Shown: positions 1 through 9,481 of the stretch, in pieces
How positions within the stretch are numbered: position 1 is the stretch's first letter
How the letters are laid out: the number at the start of each line of letters is the position of its first letter
Source: Chrysochromulina parva
Lineage: Eukaryota > Haptophyta > Prymnesiales > Chrysochromulinaceae
Length of the DNA stretch: 37,429 bases
Assembly (NCBI GenBank): GCA_002887195.1
Contig: PJAB01000151.1
Location: 1 to 37,429, forward strand
Direction of reading: 5' to 3'
Program-made: the position numbers and the translations under genes
Notes under the pieces: model-generated
The model's input: the letters and a program-made list of their open reading frames with translations, nothing else
The model's database searches: none
Told to the model about the DNA's origin: nothing

Positions 1-2
1 TG

Positions 3-3000
3 CTGTACACGACGGACGGTCGGATGCCGTTTGAGGCGGTCCTGGAGCGGCAGGCGGCCCTGATGAGCGGCGCGTGCCGTCTGTCGCTGCGTGAGGTCGA
101 CTGCTCGGCGCAGGCGATCGGCGCGACAGACACCGCCGCGCTGCAGCGGCTCGCGCTGCTGTTTGCGCCGAAGCTCAAGGTCGCGAGCGCCACGCTCGGC
201 GACGGCGGGCGGAGCGTGAGGCTCGAGGCCGACGGGCGGGCGCTGCTCGGCGCGGTCTCGCCGATGGTCGAGCTCGTCGTGCAGCAGTGCACCTACCCTG
301 AAAACTGCTTCATCGGCGCGGCGCTGCCGGGCAAGGGCGCACTATCCAGCTATCTGGGTCAGGACGCCGAGAGCTGGGGCTATACGGCGGACGGTGGAGT
401 CATGCACAAGGGCTCCGATGTCCAGGACGGCCTGCCAACGTACAAGGCGGGCGATCGGATCCGCATGACGCTCGCCGGCGGCGTGCTCGCGTGGCACATC
501 AACGGCCAGAGGGCCGCCGAGGTGCGCGGCGTGCCGAGCGGCGTGCACTTTGGCGTCAGCCGGTTTGATGGGACGGTCGAGGTGCGCATCGAGCGTGCCT
601 TGGTGGCGGCAGCGGCACCGTGTCATCCCCCATGCCCAACTCCGACGTGTACGGTTCCTGGTGACACAGCCGAGGCACCCAAGTTCGAGCATTTGACCGA
701 CGCAGCCAGGGTCTTCCAACTTCGTGACGACGGTGACCCTGTGCGGACGTGGGCGCTTTCGCTGCAGCAGATGCTCGAACCCGCGTGCTCCGTAACGCAC
801 GTCCTCTTGTCCACTTTTGGGCATAGCGCGGCACAGCTTCACAATCTCTGCCAGCGGCTGGAGGCCTTGTGCCCGCAGATCACCGAAATATTGCTGATCT
901 CGGATTGGCGCAACACCGGCGGAGTTGGTGCAACGAAGACGGGGCCAGAGGATGCGGGCGAGGGTTTCACCTCCAACCCGTTCGTCCATCACCCAGCGGC
1001 AGGAGCATTCCGCAGCCGGTGCACTGTCGTCTTCCCGCCGCTCGCTGGTGACGAGCCCGAGCGCTCTGGCACCGCCAAGGGGCGTGCGAAGCACTCGATC
1101 CAGCACACCAAGCTCCTCCTGGTGCGACACGCGGCAGCGTCAGCGCAGCATCAGAGTGGCGGAGGCGCGACCTTCGAGGCCGCGGAGCGCGCTGCGCACC
1201 TGCGAGTGCACGTGATGAGCTGCAACGTCGACAACGTCCTCTCACGCAAGGGAAAGGTGGGTGACCTAGTCTGGAGGTCGCCGCCACTCGAGGCGCTGCC
1301 CGACGGAGCGATGCGGCCCGAGCTCGTGCTGCCCTCGACCGCATCCGGATGGCGCTTTGGCTCGCCGCTGTTTAAGCTGCTTAGAGCGATGCTTGAGCCC
1401 GCCGTGGAGGCTGTACGCAATGCAGAGGAGGCGGTGGGGGCAGATGGGGCAGGGGCGAGAGATGCCAGCAAGTTGTATGAATGGTCCAACATGCTGGCAT
1501 TGTACAATCTGGAGCGCGTGCCGGACACCATCCACCTCGTCTTCTGCATGCCTGGATGCCATCCAGGCAGTGGCCACCGGTTCTGCGGATGCAATCAGCC
1601 CAACCGTGCTGGCGTCAGCCTAGGAAGCCTCAGCGGGGAGATCGGGGTGGTCGGTTGTCTGGGTGGCCGCCTAGAGTCCTGGCGCTCCTCTAAATCCATG
1701 GCCGACAACCTGAGTGCGATCGTCCAGCAGCGCGAGAGGCTTGGGCTTGGTGGGCCCGGGACACCTCTCATACTCCAAGGAGCACGAGCTTGTGCTCGTG
1801 TGATTCCACATGAGGTGCGGCTTGATCCGGACGATGGCAATGCACAGGACCCAGACACACTCAAGGTCTGCCTTCATTTCTCTGAGACCAACTTGGAGGT
1901 TGGGCGGATCGGTCGTCGGGACGCCGCCGGCCTCCGTGGGTTGCTTGCTGCTCGCAAGGTCGAGTACGAGGCCACACTGGAAATTGTGTTCCGCGACGCG
2001 CCGCCCATCCCAAAGGACCCATCGACGCACAAGGAGGGCACCCGGGTTCGTGCCGAGGCGGAAGAATCCGCACGGAAGCGGGCGGAGCAGGTGGCCGAGC
2101 GGACCTCGAGCGGCGAGATCCAGCTACCGGACTCTCTCAAGCACGCCGAGGTCTACTTCGACATCACTGTCCGTCGAGTCCCTGGGGGGCAGCGCATCTC
2201 GCCAACGGTCTGGCTGGACCTTGCCTCTGCGATCCGGTGCAACCTCGGCTTGGGCCGACTGCGCGAGGTGCTTCGTGCAACAGGCCCGTGGCCTCGGGAG
2301 AAGAAGACCGCCTTTGTCGCGCTCTCCGCGAGCATGGGCCGCGAGCTTAAGTTCCTCGGCTCCCTCGCCTCGGCCGTGGACGACACACTAGACCTCGATG
2401 CATGGCCAAGGCAGCGTGTGCTCGACGAGCTGAAGTTGCGCGAGATACCGCTGCCGGAAGGCGGCAGGAAGCCTGCCACGGTGCCGATGCTAAAGGAGGC
2501 GCTGCGCCCGCTGCTGCAGCAGCGGTCTATTTTGCCCTCGCTTGTGCTGCCATCGGCCCACGCGGCGGGCGCCCTCATGGGCGACCGGCGCGCTTTCGAC
2601 GCCTTCGTCGCCCACCACGAGAGCATGCGGGCAGGCGGTGGCGGGCTCTCGCTACTGAACCAGCTTGACTTGGATGCGCTGCCACCGATTGGCGTCCATC
2701 CGTGCGTCAAGGCCGAGATGGACCAGGGCTGGCATGCGTTTGCGCGGCGCCTCACGCACTCGCATAGCAAGGTCCTCATGAGCATTTTTGAAGAGGGGGG
2801 GCGGCATGGGCAGTCACACCTGCCGGAGGCCAACGCGGCAGCTGCTGATGGGGCGGCAGGGCCGAAGGCTGACGCAGCGGCTGACGGGATGGTAGGGCCG
2901 GCTCGCTTCGGTTGGCTTTACATGGGGAGCCACAACCTCTCGGCGACAGCTTGGGGCGACCCTTGGGTTAAGTGGCCAGCTGCAAGTGGCGAGGGGCCAG

Positions 3001-3698
3001 TGATGGCGGGCGCTGACGGCTCGCCGTGGACTCCATCGGGCCCTCTTGAGATGATCCAGTTCTCCTCGTGGGAGGTCGGTGTGATCATCACCGTGCGTCC
3101 GGGCACGCCGGCCGCGCTCGCTGAGGCTCAAATGAGCTTCGAAAGCTGGCCGATGCAGTTCGACCCGTGCCAGCTGGTTCCGTACGAGCCTTCGGACGTG
3201 CAGAGTGCCCGCGATTCGTTTGCCCTGTTGCCCGCGCTCGATGCCATGCAGAAGGGGGACGCTGAGTGGGAGAGGCACATTCCCCCTGATGTGAAGCAGC
3301 GGCTTCAGGGCAGGCTTCACGAGCTGTGGCAGCTGTGGCAGATAATGGGCGCTAGTGGCGGTGGCTGGGACGCTCTCGGTTACGGCTACGAAGGTGCCGA
3401 CAATGAGGACGACAAGGCTGATGGCATAGAGGCAGTTGCGGGCTTTGGCGGCCAAGCAATCGACGTGGATGATGCGCTGCTCCAGGCGGGAATTGAGGCA
3501 TCGCTGATGGAGTGGAGGAAGCGGCCGTTGCCTGCTGCTGCTGCTGATGATGGGTCGACTTCCGCCAGCGATGTTGCTAAGGGTGTCTCAGACAACCACG
3601 CACGTCAAAGTGGCTCAGCCGAGACGGAGAGGCAGCGCAACCCCAAGCGCCCAGCGCCAGGCAGAGAGGCGTCCTCAGACGTCATCGACCTCTCCTGA
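3..3698 (+). CDS. TDP1: SPRY-domain / tyrosyl-DNA phosphodiesterase 1 fusion, possibly 5'-partial
   Basis: Predicted DNA repair enzyme that hydrolyses 3'-phosphotyrosyl bonds left by stalled topoisomerase I. Residue numbers count from the first ATG in the window (base 24). The two phospholipase-D-type HxK motifs of TDP1 are present: H361-T-K363 with a following Asn near 401 (SCNVD), and H914-S-K916 followed by GSHNLSATAWG with N971. Residues about 75-190 look like a SPRY/B30.2 domain (SWGYTADGG, then YKAGDRIRM and LAWHINGQ), which TDP1 does not usually carry. The catalytic core is split by a long insert, so the chain is about 1,224 residues against roughly 600 for the human enzyme. The last residues, DVIDLS, resemble a SUMO-interacting motif, and ALLQAGIEASLMEW just upstream resembles a degenerate ubiquitin-interacting motif. 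The frame is open to the left edge with no stop, so the true start may lie outside. TDP1 identity is firm; the tail motifs are inference. Confidence 0.88.
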   Translation: MYTTDGRMPFEAVLERQAALMSGACRLSLREVDCSAQAIGATDTAALQRLALLFAPKLKVASATLGDGGRSVRLEADGRALLGAVSPMVELVVQQCTYPENCFIGAALPGKGALSSYLGQDAESWGYTADGGVMHKGSDVQDGLPTYKAGDRIRMTLAGGVLAWHINGQRAAEVRGVPSGVHFGVSRFDGTVEVRIERALVAAAAPCHPPCPTPTCTVPGDTAEAPKFEHLTDAARVFQLRDDGDPVRTWALSLQQMLEPACSVTHVLLSTFGHSAAQLHNLCQRLEALCPQITEILLISDWRNTGGVGATKTGPEDAGEGFTSNPFVHHPAAGAFRSRCTVVFPPLAGDEPERSGTAKGRAKHSIQHTKLLLVRHAAASAQHQSGGGATFEAAERAAHLRVHVMSCNVDNVLSRKGKVGDLVWRSPPLEALPDGAMRPELVLPSTASGWRFGSPLFKLLRAMLEPAVEAVRNAEEAVGADGAGARDASKLYEWSNMLALYNLERVPDTIHLVFCMPGCHPGSGHRFCGCNQPNRAGVSLGSLSGEIGVVGCLGGRLESWRSSKSMADNLSAIVQQRERLGLGGPGTPLILQGARACARVIPHEVRLDPDDGNAQDPDTLKVCLHFSETNLEVGRIGRRDAAGLRGLLAARKVEYEATLEIVFRDAPPIPKDPSTHKEGTRVRAEAEESARKRAEQVAERTSSGEIQLPDSLKHAEVYFDITVRRVPGGQRISPTVWLDLASAIRCNLGLGRLREVLRATGPWPREKKTAFVALSASMGRELKFLGSLASAVDDTLDLDAWPRQRVLDELKLREIPLPEGGRKPATVPMLKEALRPLLQQRSILPSLVLPSAHAAGALMGDRRAFDAFVAHHESMRAGGGGLSLLNQLDLDALPPIGVHPCVKAEMDQGWHAFARRLTHSHSKVLMSIFEEGGRHGQSHLPEANAAAADGAAGPKADAAADGMVGPARFGWLYMGSHNLSATAWGDPWVKWPAASGEGPVMAGADGSPWTPSGPLEMIQFSSWEVGVIITVRPGTPAALAEAQMSFESWPMQFDPCQLVPYEPSDVQSARDSFALLPALDAMQKGDAEWERHIPPDVKQRLQGRLHELWQLWQIMGASGGGWDALGYGYEGADNEDDKADGIEAVAGFGGQAIDVDDALLQAGIEASLMEWRKRPLPAAAADDGSTSASDVAKGVSDNHARQSGSAETERQRNPKRPAPGREASSDVIDLS
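612..662 (+). repeat. 51-bp shared element, copy A
   Basis: This block matches 4143-4193 at 48 of 51 bases on the same strand. It lies in the linker between the SPRY and TDP1 domains and is read in the same frame as copy B, giving a Pro/Cys-rich peptide (APCHPPCPTPTCT). In this copy GTGTCA at 620-625 and TGACAC at 662-667 form an inverted repeat around it. What the element is remains unknown. Confidence 0.8.
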
Positions 3699-3715
3699 GT
3701 CCGGATTATTGCTCG

Positions 3716-3736
3716 ACCGACCGTGTGACGGTCGGT
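3716..3736 (+). other. Perfect 9-bp hairpin in the 3' UTR of the TDP1 gene
   Basis: The arms ACCGACCGT (3716-3724) and ACGGTCGGT (3728-3736) are perfectly complementary around a 3-nt loop, starting 18 bases after the TDP1 stop codon. It would form a stable stem-loop in the mRNA. Its role is unknown; it may act in 3'-end formation or stability. Confidence 0.5.
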
Positions 3737-4274
3737 GAGTGCCACTTCTCGTCGGTACTAAACTGAACTGTCTAATGTTAAGTATACCGTCGTTTACGTT
3801 TAGTACTAAAATGTTCCTGATTTCCTTTGAACTCCTTTGTCGTATGGCGCCAGACTCTCACGCGGACACAGGTCTGGTCTCGATAAATCTCTCTGCATGT
3901 TGACGTGACCGGGGCGACTTGACTTGCCACATAGCGGTCGGCTCCGGGGCTGCGGCCGTTGAGTCGGCCGCTGATTCGGTCGTCTCGCGGTCGCTCGGGT
4001 GCGTGGTTGGGTTGGGATGGTTGTGAGGTTCGTCTTTGTGTCCGTGTGCCCGTGTTTGTCCCGGCTCCCCCCGGTGTCTTTTTACCGGTACGTGTGCGCT
4101 CACGAGTTTGCGCCAACATCCCTCGCGCCGATGCCGCTGGCCGCGGCACCGTGTCATCCCCCATGCCCAACACCGACGTGTACGGAACCTGGTCACCTGC
4201 CCACGTGGTGGGCCGCCTCGGCGTCGTCCCTCGCCAAAGCACCTACCAGCCACGACCTCATCCGCCGCGGCGCA
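3737..4274. other. Spacer between TDP1 and the 2OG oxygenase
   Basis: The first part (about 3740-3850) is AT-richer than the surrounding genes, with TACTAAA-like words, and is probably 3' UTR and promoter. From about 3999 the frame is open into the oxygenase gene, but that stretch has no recognisable domain and contains the second copy of the 51-bp element. I treat it as leader sequence. Confidence 0.4.
4143..4193 (+). repeat. 51-bp shared element, copy B
   Basis: Second copy of the sequence at 612-662, differing at three positions. It lies about 80 bp upstream of the preferred start codon of the 2OG oxygenase, in frame with it and with the same reading register as copy A. One of the three differences is synonymous in that register. 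Confidence 0.8.
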
Positions 4275-5288
4275 ATGACTTTAGACATCAAAGGGGTTGC
4301 AGGCCGCCTTCTGGAGCGTGGGTTTGTGGTTGTCGATGGCTTCTTGGGAAATCCGGCGGCGGCGGCGATACTCACAGCGATCCGCGACCTCGACGGCGCT
4401 GGCGCACTGCGGCTTGGAAAGCTGCAGCACGGTCTGCAGCAGACGACGAGCACAGCATCCAGAAACGACCGCATCGCCTTCTTGCCATCCATCCAATCAG
4501 CAGGACGCGAGCTGACGCAACGTGCCCTCGCGCGGAGCACCCCGCAGGGCAACACCTCGGTGGCCGCGCTTCCCGAGACCAGCGTGCTGCGTACCTACGT
4601 GGCGGCCATGGACGGCGTTCGTGCTCGCCTCTCGGAGCACGAGACGCTCAAGGCTCGCCTTGGCGGCTCCCTTGACGATTGCAACTTCATGACCGCCATC
4701 TACCCGGGTGGGGGCGCACGCTACGTCAGGCATCGCGATGCCCTGCCGTACAAGGCAGGTCGCAAGATCACTGTCATCTACTACCTCAACGCAGAGTGGC
4801 AAGAGGGTCACGGCGGCGAGCTCCAGATTTGGCCGACGGAGGAGCTGGAGGAGGTGCCGGTGCGCGTGCCGCCTATCGCGGACCGGCTGCTGATCTTTGT
4901 GTCGAGCATGTGGCACGAGGTGCTGCCCTCGTGGCGCCCACGGTACGCGCTCACGACGTGGATGTTCAACCGGCAGGACACTGCTCTCGAGCTGCTGGCC
5001 GAGGACATGCGCCAGAAAAAGGCAGCTGGCAAGCTCGATGTCAAGTCGCTGCTGATGGCCCTTGAAGCAGACAGCAGCGATGATGATGATCAGGCTCCGT
5101 CAAAGGCAGGTAAAGCGGGCGGTGGCGCGGCGGAGGAGGAGGAGGACGATGAGAGCAACGACCGGATGCTGAATAAAGGGGCCGCCATGTCCGTCTTGAT
5201 GCAACTGCTCCTAAGGAAGAAGCAGCATCTTCAGAACAAGGAAATGGCTGCCGCCGCTGGAGGTACCGCTGCATCCGGCGCGGAATAG
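4275..5288 (+). CDS. 2-oxoglutarate/Fe(II) dioxygenase of the prolyl 4-hydroxylase (EGLN/PHD-like) type
   Basis: Predicted non-haem iron dioxygenase, most like the HIF prolyl hydroxylase (EGL-9/EGLN) group. Starting at the ATG at 4275 gives 337 residues. The iron ligands are H153 and D155 in RHRDALPYKAGRKITVIYYL and H214 in MWHEVLPS; R223 in RYALTTW would bind 2-oxoglutarate. The fold order (PGGG, HxD, YYLN, GGELQIWP, ADRLLIF, WHEV, R) follows the EGLN pattern. The C-terminal 80 or so residues are acidic and low in complexity. The frame stays open back to an ATG at 3999, which would add 92 residues containing the repeat-encoded peptide and no domain. I prefer 4275 because a conserved-looking N terminus (RLLERGFVVVDGFLG) begins there. 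The substrate cannot be told from sequence; an oxygen-sensing role is inference from the family. Confidence 0.82.
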   Translation: MTLDIKGVAGRLLERGFVVVDGFLGNPAAAAILTAIRDLDGAGALRLGKLQHGLQQTTSTASRNDRIAFLPSIQSAGRELTQRALARSTPQGNTSVAALPETSVLRTYVAAMDGVRARLSEHETLKARLGGSLDDCNFMTAIYPGGGARYVRHRDALPYKAGRKITVIYYLNAEWQEGHGGELQIWPTEELEEVPVRVPPIADRLLIFVSSMWHEVLPSWRPRYALTTWMFNRQDTALELLAEDMRQKKAAGKLDVKSLLMALEADSSDDDDQAPSKAGKAGGGAAEEEEDDESNDRMLNKGAAMSVLMQLLLRKKQHLQNKEMAAAAGGTAASGAE

Positions 5289-5379
5289 GGTTAAGATCAG
5301 CGCGCATGGCCTTGCACCGTCTCTCCTCATTTTCAGAAAAGGGCCTCATCACCAGGTTCGTCAAAGTGCGCACCTCCAC

Positions 5380-7563
5380 GTGTTATGGAATGAGAAGTTC
5401 GAAACAGATTCGGTGCCGATGGGTGACCGCGGCCCCGCTGGGGTCAAGCGCATCTCGCTGAACAAGGACCAACGCTCGGTGCTAGAAGCGGTATATGCAG
5501 TCGAAAAGCTGCCCGACTCGTCGCTCCGCGACCGGTTGAGCAAGTACCTCAACCTCTCGACCCGACAGATACAGGTTTGGTTCCAGAATCGACGGCAGCG
5601 TGCCAAGGCGGTTGGTGGCTCACCCAAGCACTCGGGGCTCAACGCGCCTGATCATATCATGGACGGCCTGCTTGACTACACAGACGATCACAGGGACCAT
5701 CTTGATCGGCTGGGGGACATCGAGGACGTCCTCGGCGGGGAGGGCAAGACCAAAAAAGCGCGCACGATGGCTTTTCCACTCCAATTAGTTGATGTTCAAG
5801 ATTCTGTCGATGCCACGATCGGCGACAGCAGCAGTAGCGAAAAATCAGCGAATTCAAGCAGTCCAGGCAGCGATGGGTCGCCCTCCCCTTCTCCACCTGC
5901 TGCCTGTGCCCAGCCGCGGTCGCTGCCTCCGCTTGGCGCCCACCTTGTTGACCAGCAGCCGGCCCGCCGCCCCTGCGTGCTCGTGCGCCCTGTGGCGGCG
6001 CATTTGCCATCGCTGCAGCCGGCCAAGCAGCACACATACTCTTCTGGAGGCACCACCCCCACGCCCGAGGCTTTCAAAGCTGTCATTGCCAATGCCAGCG
6101 CAGCCGAGCCGCCGCCGGACGCCGCGTGGCTCACGTTCCCCTCCAACAACATCCTCGACGCGGTGCTTGGCTTTGCGTGCCAGGAGATGAACCTCGAGGC
6201 GGTCGAGCTCTGGTCATTTCCCTCTCCGGGATCGGTGACAAAGCGTGATCCTATCTTCACGCGCTTCGCCGTGGGGCTCTCTGCATGTGCGAGCAACGAG
6301 GTGATGCGCTGTCGCGCGATGCTTGGGCTGAAGCTCTGTGAGAGCGCCGCACGCACGCACGAGCTTGCATGGTACGGCGTCTCAGCCGAGCAAAGGGAGG
6401 CACTCGCACAGCGCGGCGTCACGTTGACCACGCTCGTCGGCGTGCCCTGCCTCGTGGCCCCAGGGGGTGGCACGACCGCCCAAGCCTGCGGCGTGCTTGT
6501 GCTCTACACGCGTCACACACTGCCGCAAACGGAGGCCTTTGGTATGCTTTTGCACGCCGTCGGCTCTGCCGCCGCTGCGGCCTACGCGATGGGCATGCGC
6601 CAGCCTATCGGCGGCTTGGCATTGGGCCCGTCGCCAAACTTCACGTCGACGCCAGCCGAGTCGCCCGCCGCGAGCCTGAGCTGGCTGCTGCTCGCCGCGG
6701 CACGCCTCCTCCATGTGGACGTGGCCGAGCACTGGACGGCACGCCAGCTGCCGGCAGAGCTCGGTGGCGGCGTGGTCATGACGGCCGAACAGATCCTCGT
6801 CTCGGATCGGGCGCGCGCGCTCCCCGGCCTCGTGCTCACCACGGGCGCGACGGCGGAAAGGAACCACCCCTTCTCGTCGCACATGTCGCGCGCCTCGCTC
6901 TATGCAGGCAAGCTCGTCTGGTGCAACGGCACGAGCTCCACGGGCGTGCTTGAGTGCCTCAAGACGCCCATGCGGACTGCCATCGGCCTGCCGCTGCGCA
7001 GCCATATGGGCGGTGGAGCCACCTTCGTCTTCTACTCGGTTGATCGATTCGAACAGTCCGCGACCATCACTTTCTTCCTCGCGCAGCTGCAGGTGCTCGC
7101 GGCCGCCTCGCACGTCGCAGGCCCACAGGCTGGTTTCCCACTGGCGAGTTTCTCACAAGCGGGCTTCGACCACTGTCTCGGGGCTTCGTCTGAGGTGGAC
7201 CTCTCGCGCTCAGACAGCAGCAGCGACTCAGCGACTTCCTCCGCAACGCTCGCACCCGAGCTCCCGCGTGCGCCCGTCCAGAACCCCTTCAGGCCGCTCG
7301 TCCAAGCCCCGCACCAGACCCCGCTTCGATCAACCCTCGACCCTGCACCGCCTTGCGACCACGCCGCCGCTGTTGCCTCTTGCCTGCCGGAGATCCGATC
7401 GGAGCGATCGGGCGCCGAGATGGCGTGGCGGCGAGAGCCCGTGATGTCGACGGACCAGGTGCTCTCCCTCATCGATGGCTCGTCCCGCGGGGTGTCGCGC
7501 AACTGCAGCATGACGGCGCTCGCTGCGCTCGACGAGCCTGCGGCCTCCGACATTTGCTTTTAA
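5380..7563 (+). CDS. Homeodomain transcription factor with two GAF-like regions
   Basis: Predicted nuclear DNA-binding protein of 727 residues. Residues 21-79 form a homeodomain, with the recognition helix signature QIQVWFQNRR at 63-72. Downstream is a Ser/Pro-rich linker (about 140-225), then two regions that look like repeated ligand-sensor folds: about 230-405, ending CGVLVLYTRHTLPQ with a helical AFGMLLHAVGSAAAAAYAMG, and about 428-580, with IGLPLRSHMGGGATFVFY. Both resemble GAF domains in spacing of strands and helices, but that assignment is by eye and weak. The C-terminal 150 residues are Ser/Pro-rich. A second in-frame ATG at 5419 is an equally good start. There is no leucine zipper directly after the homeodomain, so this is not a plant HD-ZIP. 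The homeodomain call is strong, the sensor call tentative. Confidence 0.82.
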   Translation: MLWNEKFETDSVPMGDRGPAGVKRISLNKDQRSVLEAVYAVEKLPDSSLRDRLSKYLNLSTRQIQVWFQNRRQRAKAVGGSPKHSGLNAPDHIMDGLLDYTDDHRDHLDRLGDIEDVLGGEGKTKKARTMAFPLQLVDVQDSVDATIGDSSSSEKSANSSSPGSDGSPSPSPPAACAQPRSLPPLGAHLVDQQPARRPCVLVRPVAAHLPSLQPAKQHTYSSGGTTPTPEAFKAVIANASAAEPPPDAAWLTFPSNNILDAVLGFACQEMNLEAVELWSFPSPGSVTKRDPIFTRFAVGLSACASNEVMRCRAMLGLKLCESAARTHELAWYGVSAEQREALAQRGVTLTTLVGVPCLVAPGGGTTAQACGVLVLYTRHTLPQTEAFGMLLHAVGSAAAAAYAMGMRQPIGGLALGPSPNFTSTPAESPAASLSWLLLAAARLLHVDVAEHWTARQLPAELGGGVVMTAEQILVSDRARALPGLVLTTGATAERNHPFSSHMSRASLYAGKLVWCNGTSSTGVLECLKTPMRTAIGLPLRSHMGGGATFVFYSVDRFEQSATITFFLAQLQVLAAASHVAGPQAGFPLASFSQAGFDHCLGASSEVDLSRSDSSSDSATSSATLAPELPRAPVQNPFRPLVQAPHQTPLRSTLDPAPPCDHAAAVASCLPEIRSERSGAEMAWRREPVMSTDQVLSLIDGSSRGVSRNCSMTALAALDEPAASDICF

Positions 7564-7938
7564 GTCCAAGGCACACATGAGTCATAGGGCGCTCCATGTA
7601 TTAAGTGCATGAGCGAACATGAGTTCTGGCGCACATGACGAGCTTGATGGCCACGATTGGTTCACGTGCTTGGTACTGGGCGATAGGTGGGGGGAGTCTG
7701 CTGTGCCTGGTGAGCGGCGAGAGACTTGCTGACTGGGCGGGGGGTAGTTTTCCGTGCGTCAAGTCACAAGTGATCCGTGTCTCAGTCGTTTGTTGTACAT
7801 GTACGAGCCCTGTGGGCGCAGGGCCGAGGGCGGACACGTCGGACATGCTGTTTCACGGCTCAACGTAACATCTCTTTCGACGCCGGGGCCGATTGTGAAC
7901 AGAATAATTGCGAGCACTTTCGAAATTCGGATTCAGTG
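7564..7938. other. Spacer between the homeodomain gene and CDC20
   Basis: About 375 bp with no convincing coding region. It should hold the homeodomain gene's 3' end and the CDC20 promoter. The stretch just before the CDC20 start codon (7870-7938) is AT-richer than the flanking coding sequence. Confidence 0.4.
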
Positions 7939-9481
7939 ATGGCCGACCCTTCTAGCTCTGCCAACGACTCATCTGATATTCATGCACACAACGAGAGCAC
8001 CATTGACGTTTTGCACGGTACGCCTAAGCGAGCAGCAGGAGCATCATCGGCATCGACACCATCAAAGCACGCAAAACGTGAGGCACGCGATCGCTTCATC
8101 CCCAACCGATCCTCGATGAACTTCGACAATTCACTCTTCGAGCTCCAGCGTATGCGTTGGCGATCAGACCCGTTCCCCTTTGCGATCGAGTATGGTCCAC
8201 TCTTGCCCTTGTTGAGGGGCGCACGTTTGAGTCTCTCTGGCAGGCGGCAGTTCAAGTAGTAGCGGCACTGAAAATGCCACCGTCAACGCCAGCCCCGCCA
8301 AGGAAGAGTACAAAAAGTCGCTCGCGCAGACGCTCATGCAAACCGTCGCTCCTTCAAACAAGGTACTGTCCTTCCAGGCACGGCCGCAGGCTGCGATAGA
8401 CCAGCAGCTGTCCATGCGTGTTCTGTACACACAGAATCGAGGAGCACAAGGGCTGCCTCGGCGCTTTTCGCGCCACATCCCGAACGCTCCGGAGCGCATC
8501 CTTGATGCGCCCGAGCTCCTCGACGACTACTATCTCAACCTGCTTGACTGGTCCTCCTCCAACATACTCGGTGTGGCATTGGGTGACTCCATCTACCTGT
8601 GGAACGCCGTGGATGGCTCGATTCAACAGCTCATGCAGAGTCAGGGCGCACAAACGCACGTAACAAGCCTCGCATGGATTGGCCAAGGCACCTTCATGGC
8701 AGTGGGCACGTCCGACCACAAGGTGCAGATTTGGGACACAGAAAAGCTCAAGCAGGTGCGGACGATGGAGGGGCACCGGGCTCGCGTCTCTTCGCTCTCA
8801 TGGAACGGACCGATGCTCTCGTCCGGAGGGCGTGACTCCATGATTCTCCATCATGACTTGCGCGAGCAGCGCCATCGCGTGGGCACGCTGCGGGGGCACA
8901 CGCAGGAGGTGTGCGGCCTCAAATGGTCGGCCAACGGCAACATCCTCGCGAGCGGCGGCAACGACAACCTGCTCAACATCTGGGATGATCGGTACATTTC
9001 AGCGAACAACCAAACGTGCGATCAGCCGCTCCATCGGCTGGATGCGCACTCGGCGGCGGTCAAGGCGCTCGCGTGGTGCCCGTGGCAGAAGAATCTGCTC
9101 GCAAGCGGCGGCGGCACCGCCGACCGCATGATCCGTTTCTGGGACGCGAGGACGGGCTCGTGCCTCAACGAGGTCGACACGCACTCGCAGGTGTGCGCGC
9201 TGCAGTGGTCTCAGCATGACAAAGAACTTGTCTCTTCGCATGGCTACTCGCATAACCAGGTCATCCTGTGGAAGTACCCATCGATGGTCAAGATCGCCGA
9301 GCTCACCGGTCACACGTCGCGCGTGCTGCACATGGCTCAGTCGCCCGACGGCACCACCGTAGTCACCGCTGCGGCCGACGAGACGCTGCGTTTTTGGAAG
9401 ATTCTCTCGGGCGGCGACGCCTCCAAGAAGGAGCAGGCAGCCGCAAACGGCTCCATCCTCAACTCGAGAGCTATTCGGTAA
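7939..9481 (+). CDS. CDC20: CDC20/Fizzy, WD40 activator of the APC/C (two exons)
   Basis: Substrate-recruiting activator of the anaphase-promoting complex. Exon 1 is 7939-8149 and exon 2 is 8244-9481, giving 482 residues. The 94-nt phase-1 intron (GTATGC to GGCAG) is placed where the frame changes, and it joins the two halves of the conserved N terminus. The C-box DRFIPNR is at 51-57. The segment KEEYKKSLAQTL and then ILDAPELLDDYYLNLLDW lead into about seven WD40 blades (roughly 166-459), with typical CDC20 blocks such as GHRARVSSLSWN, EVCGLKWSANG, VKALAWCPWQ and SSHGYSHNQVILWKYPSM. The protein ends in Ile-Arg, the IR tail that docks on APC/C TPR subunits. It fits CDC20 better than CDH1 because of the DAPELLDDYYLNLLDW block. 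Its TPR receptor CDC27 is encoded at 20941-23136. Confidence 0.93.

Noticed and set aside
603..683. The 51-bp repeat as a complete introner element
   Set aside because: The shared core has GT dinucleotides but no AG acceptor, so a full intron is not contained in the repeat. I kept the repeat but not this explanation as a call.
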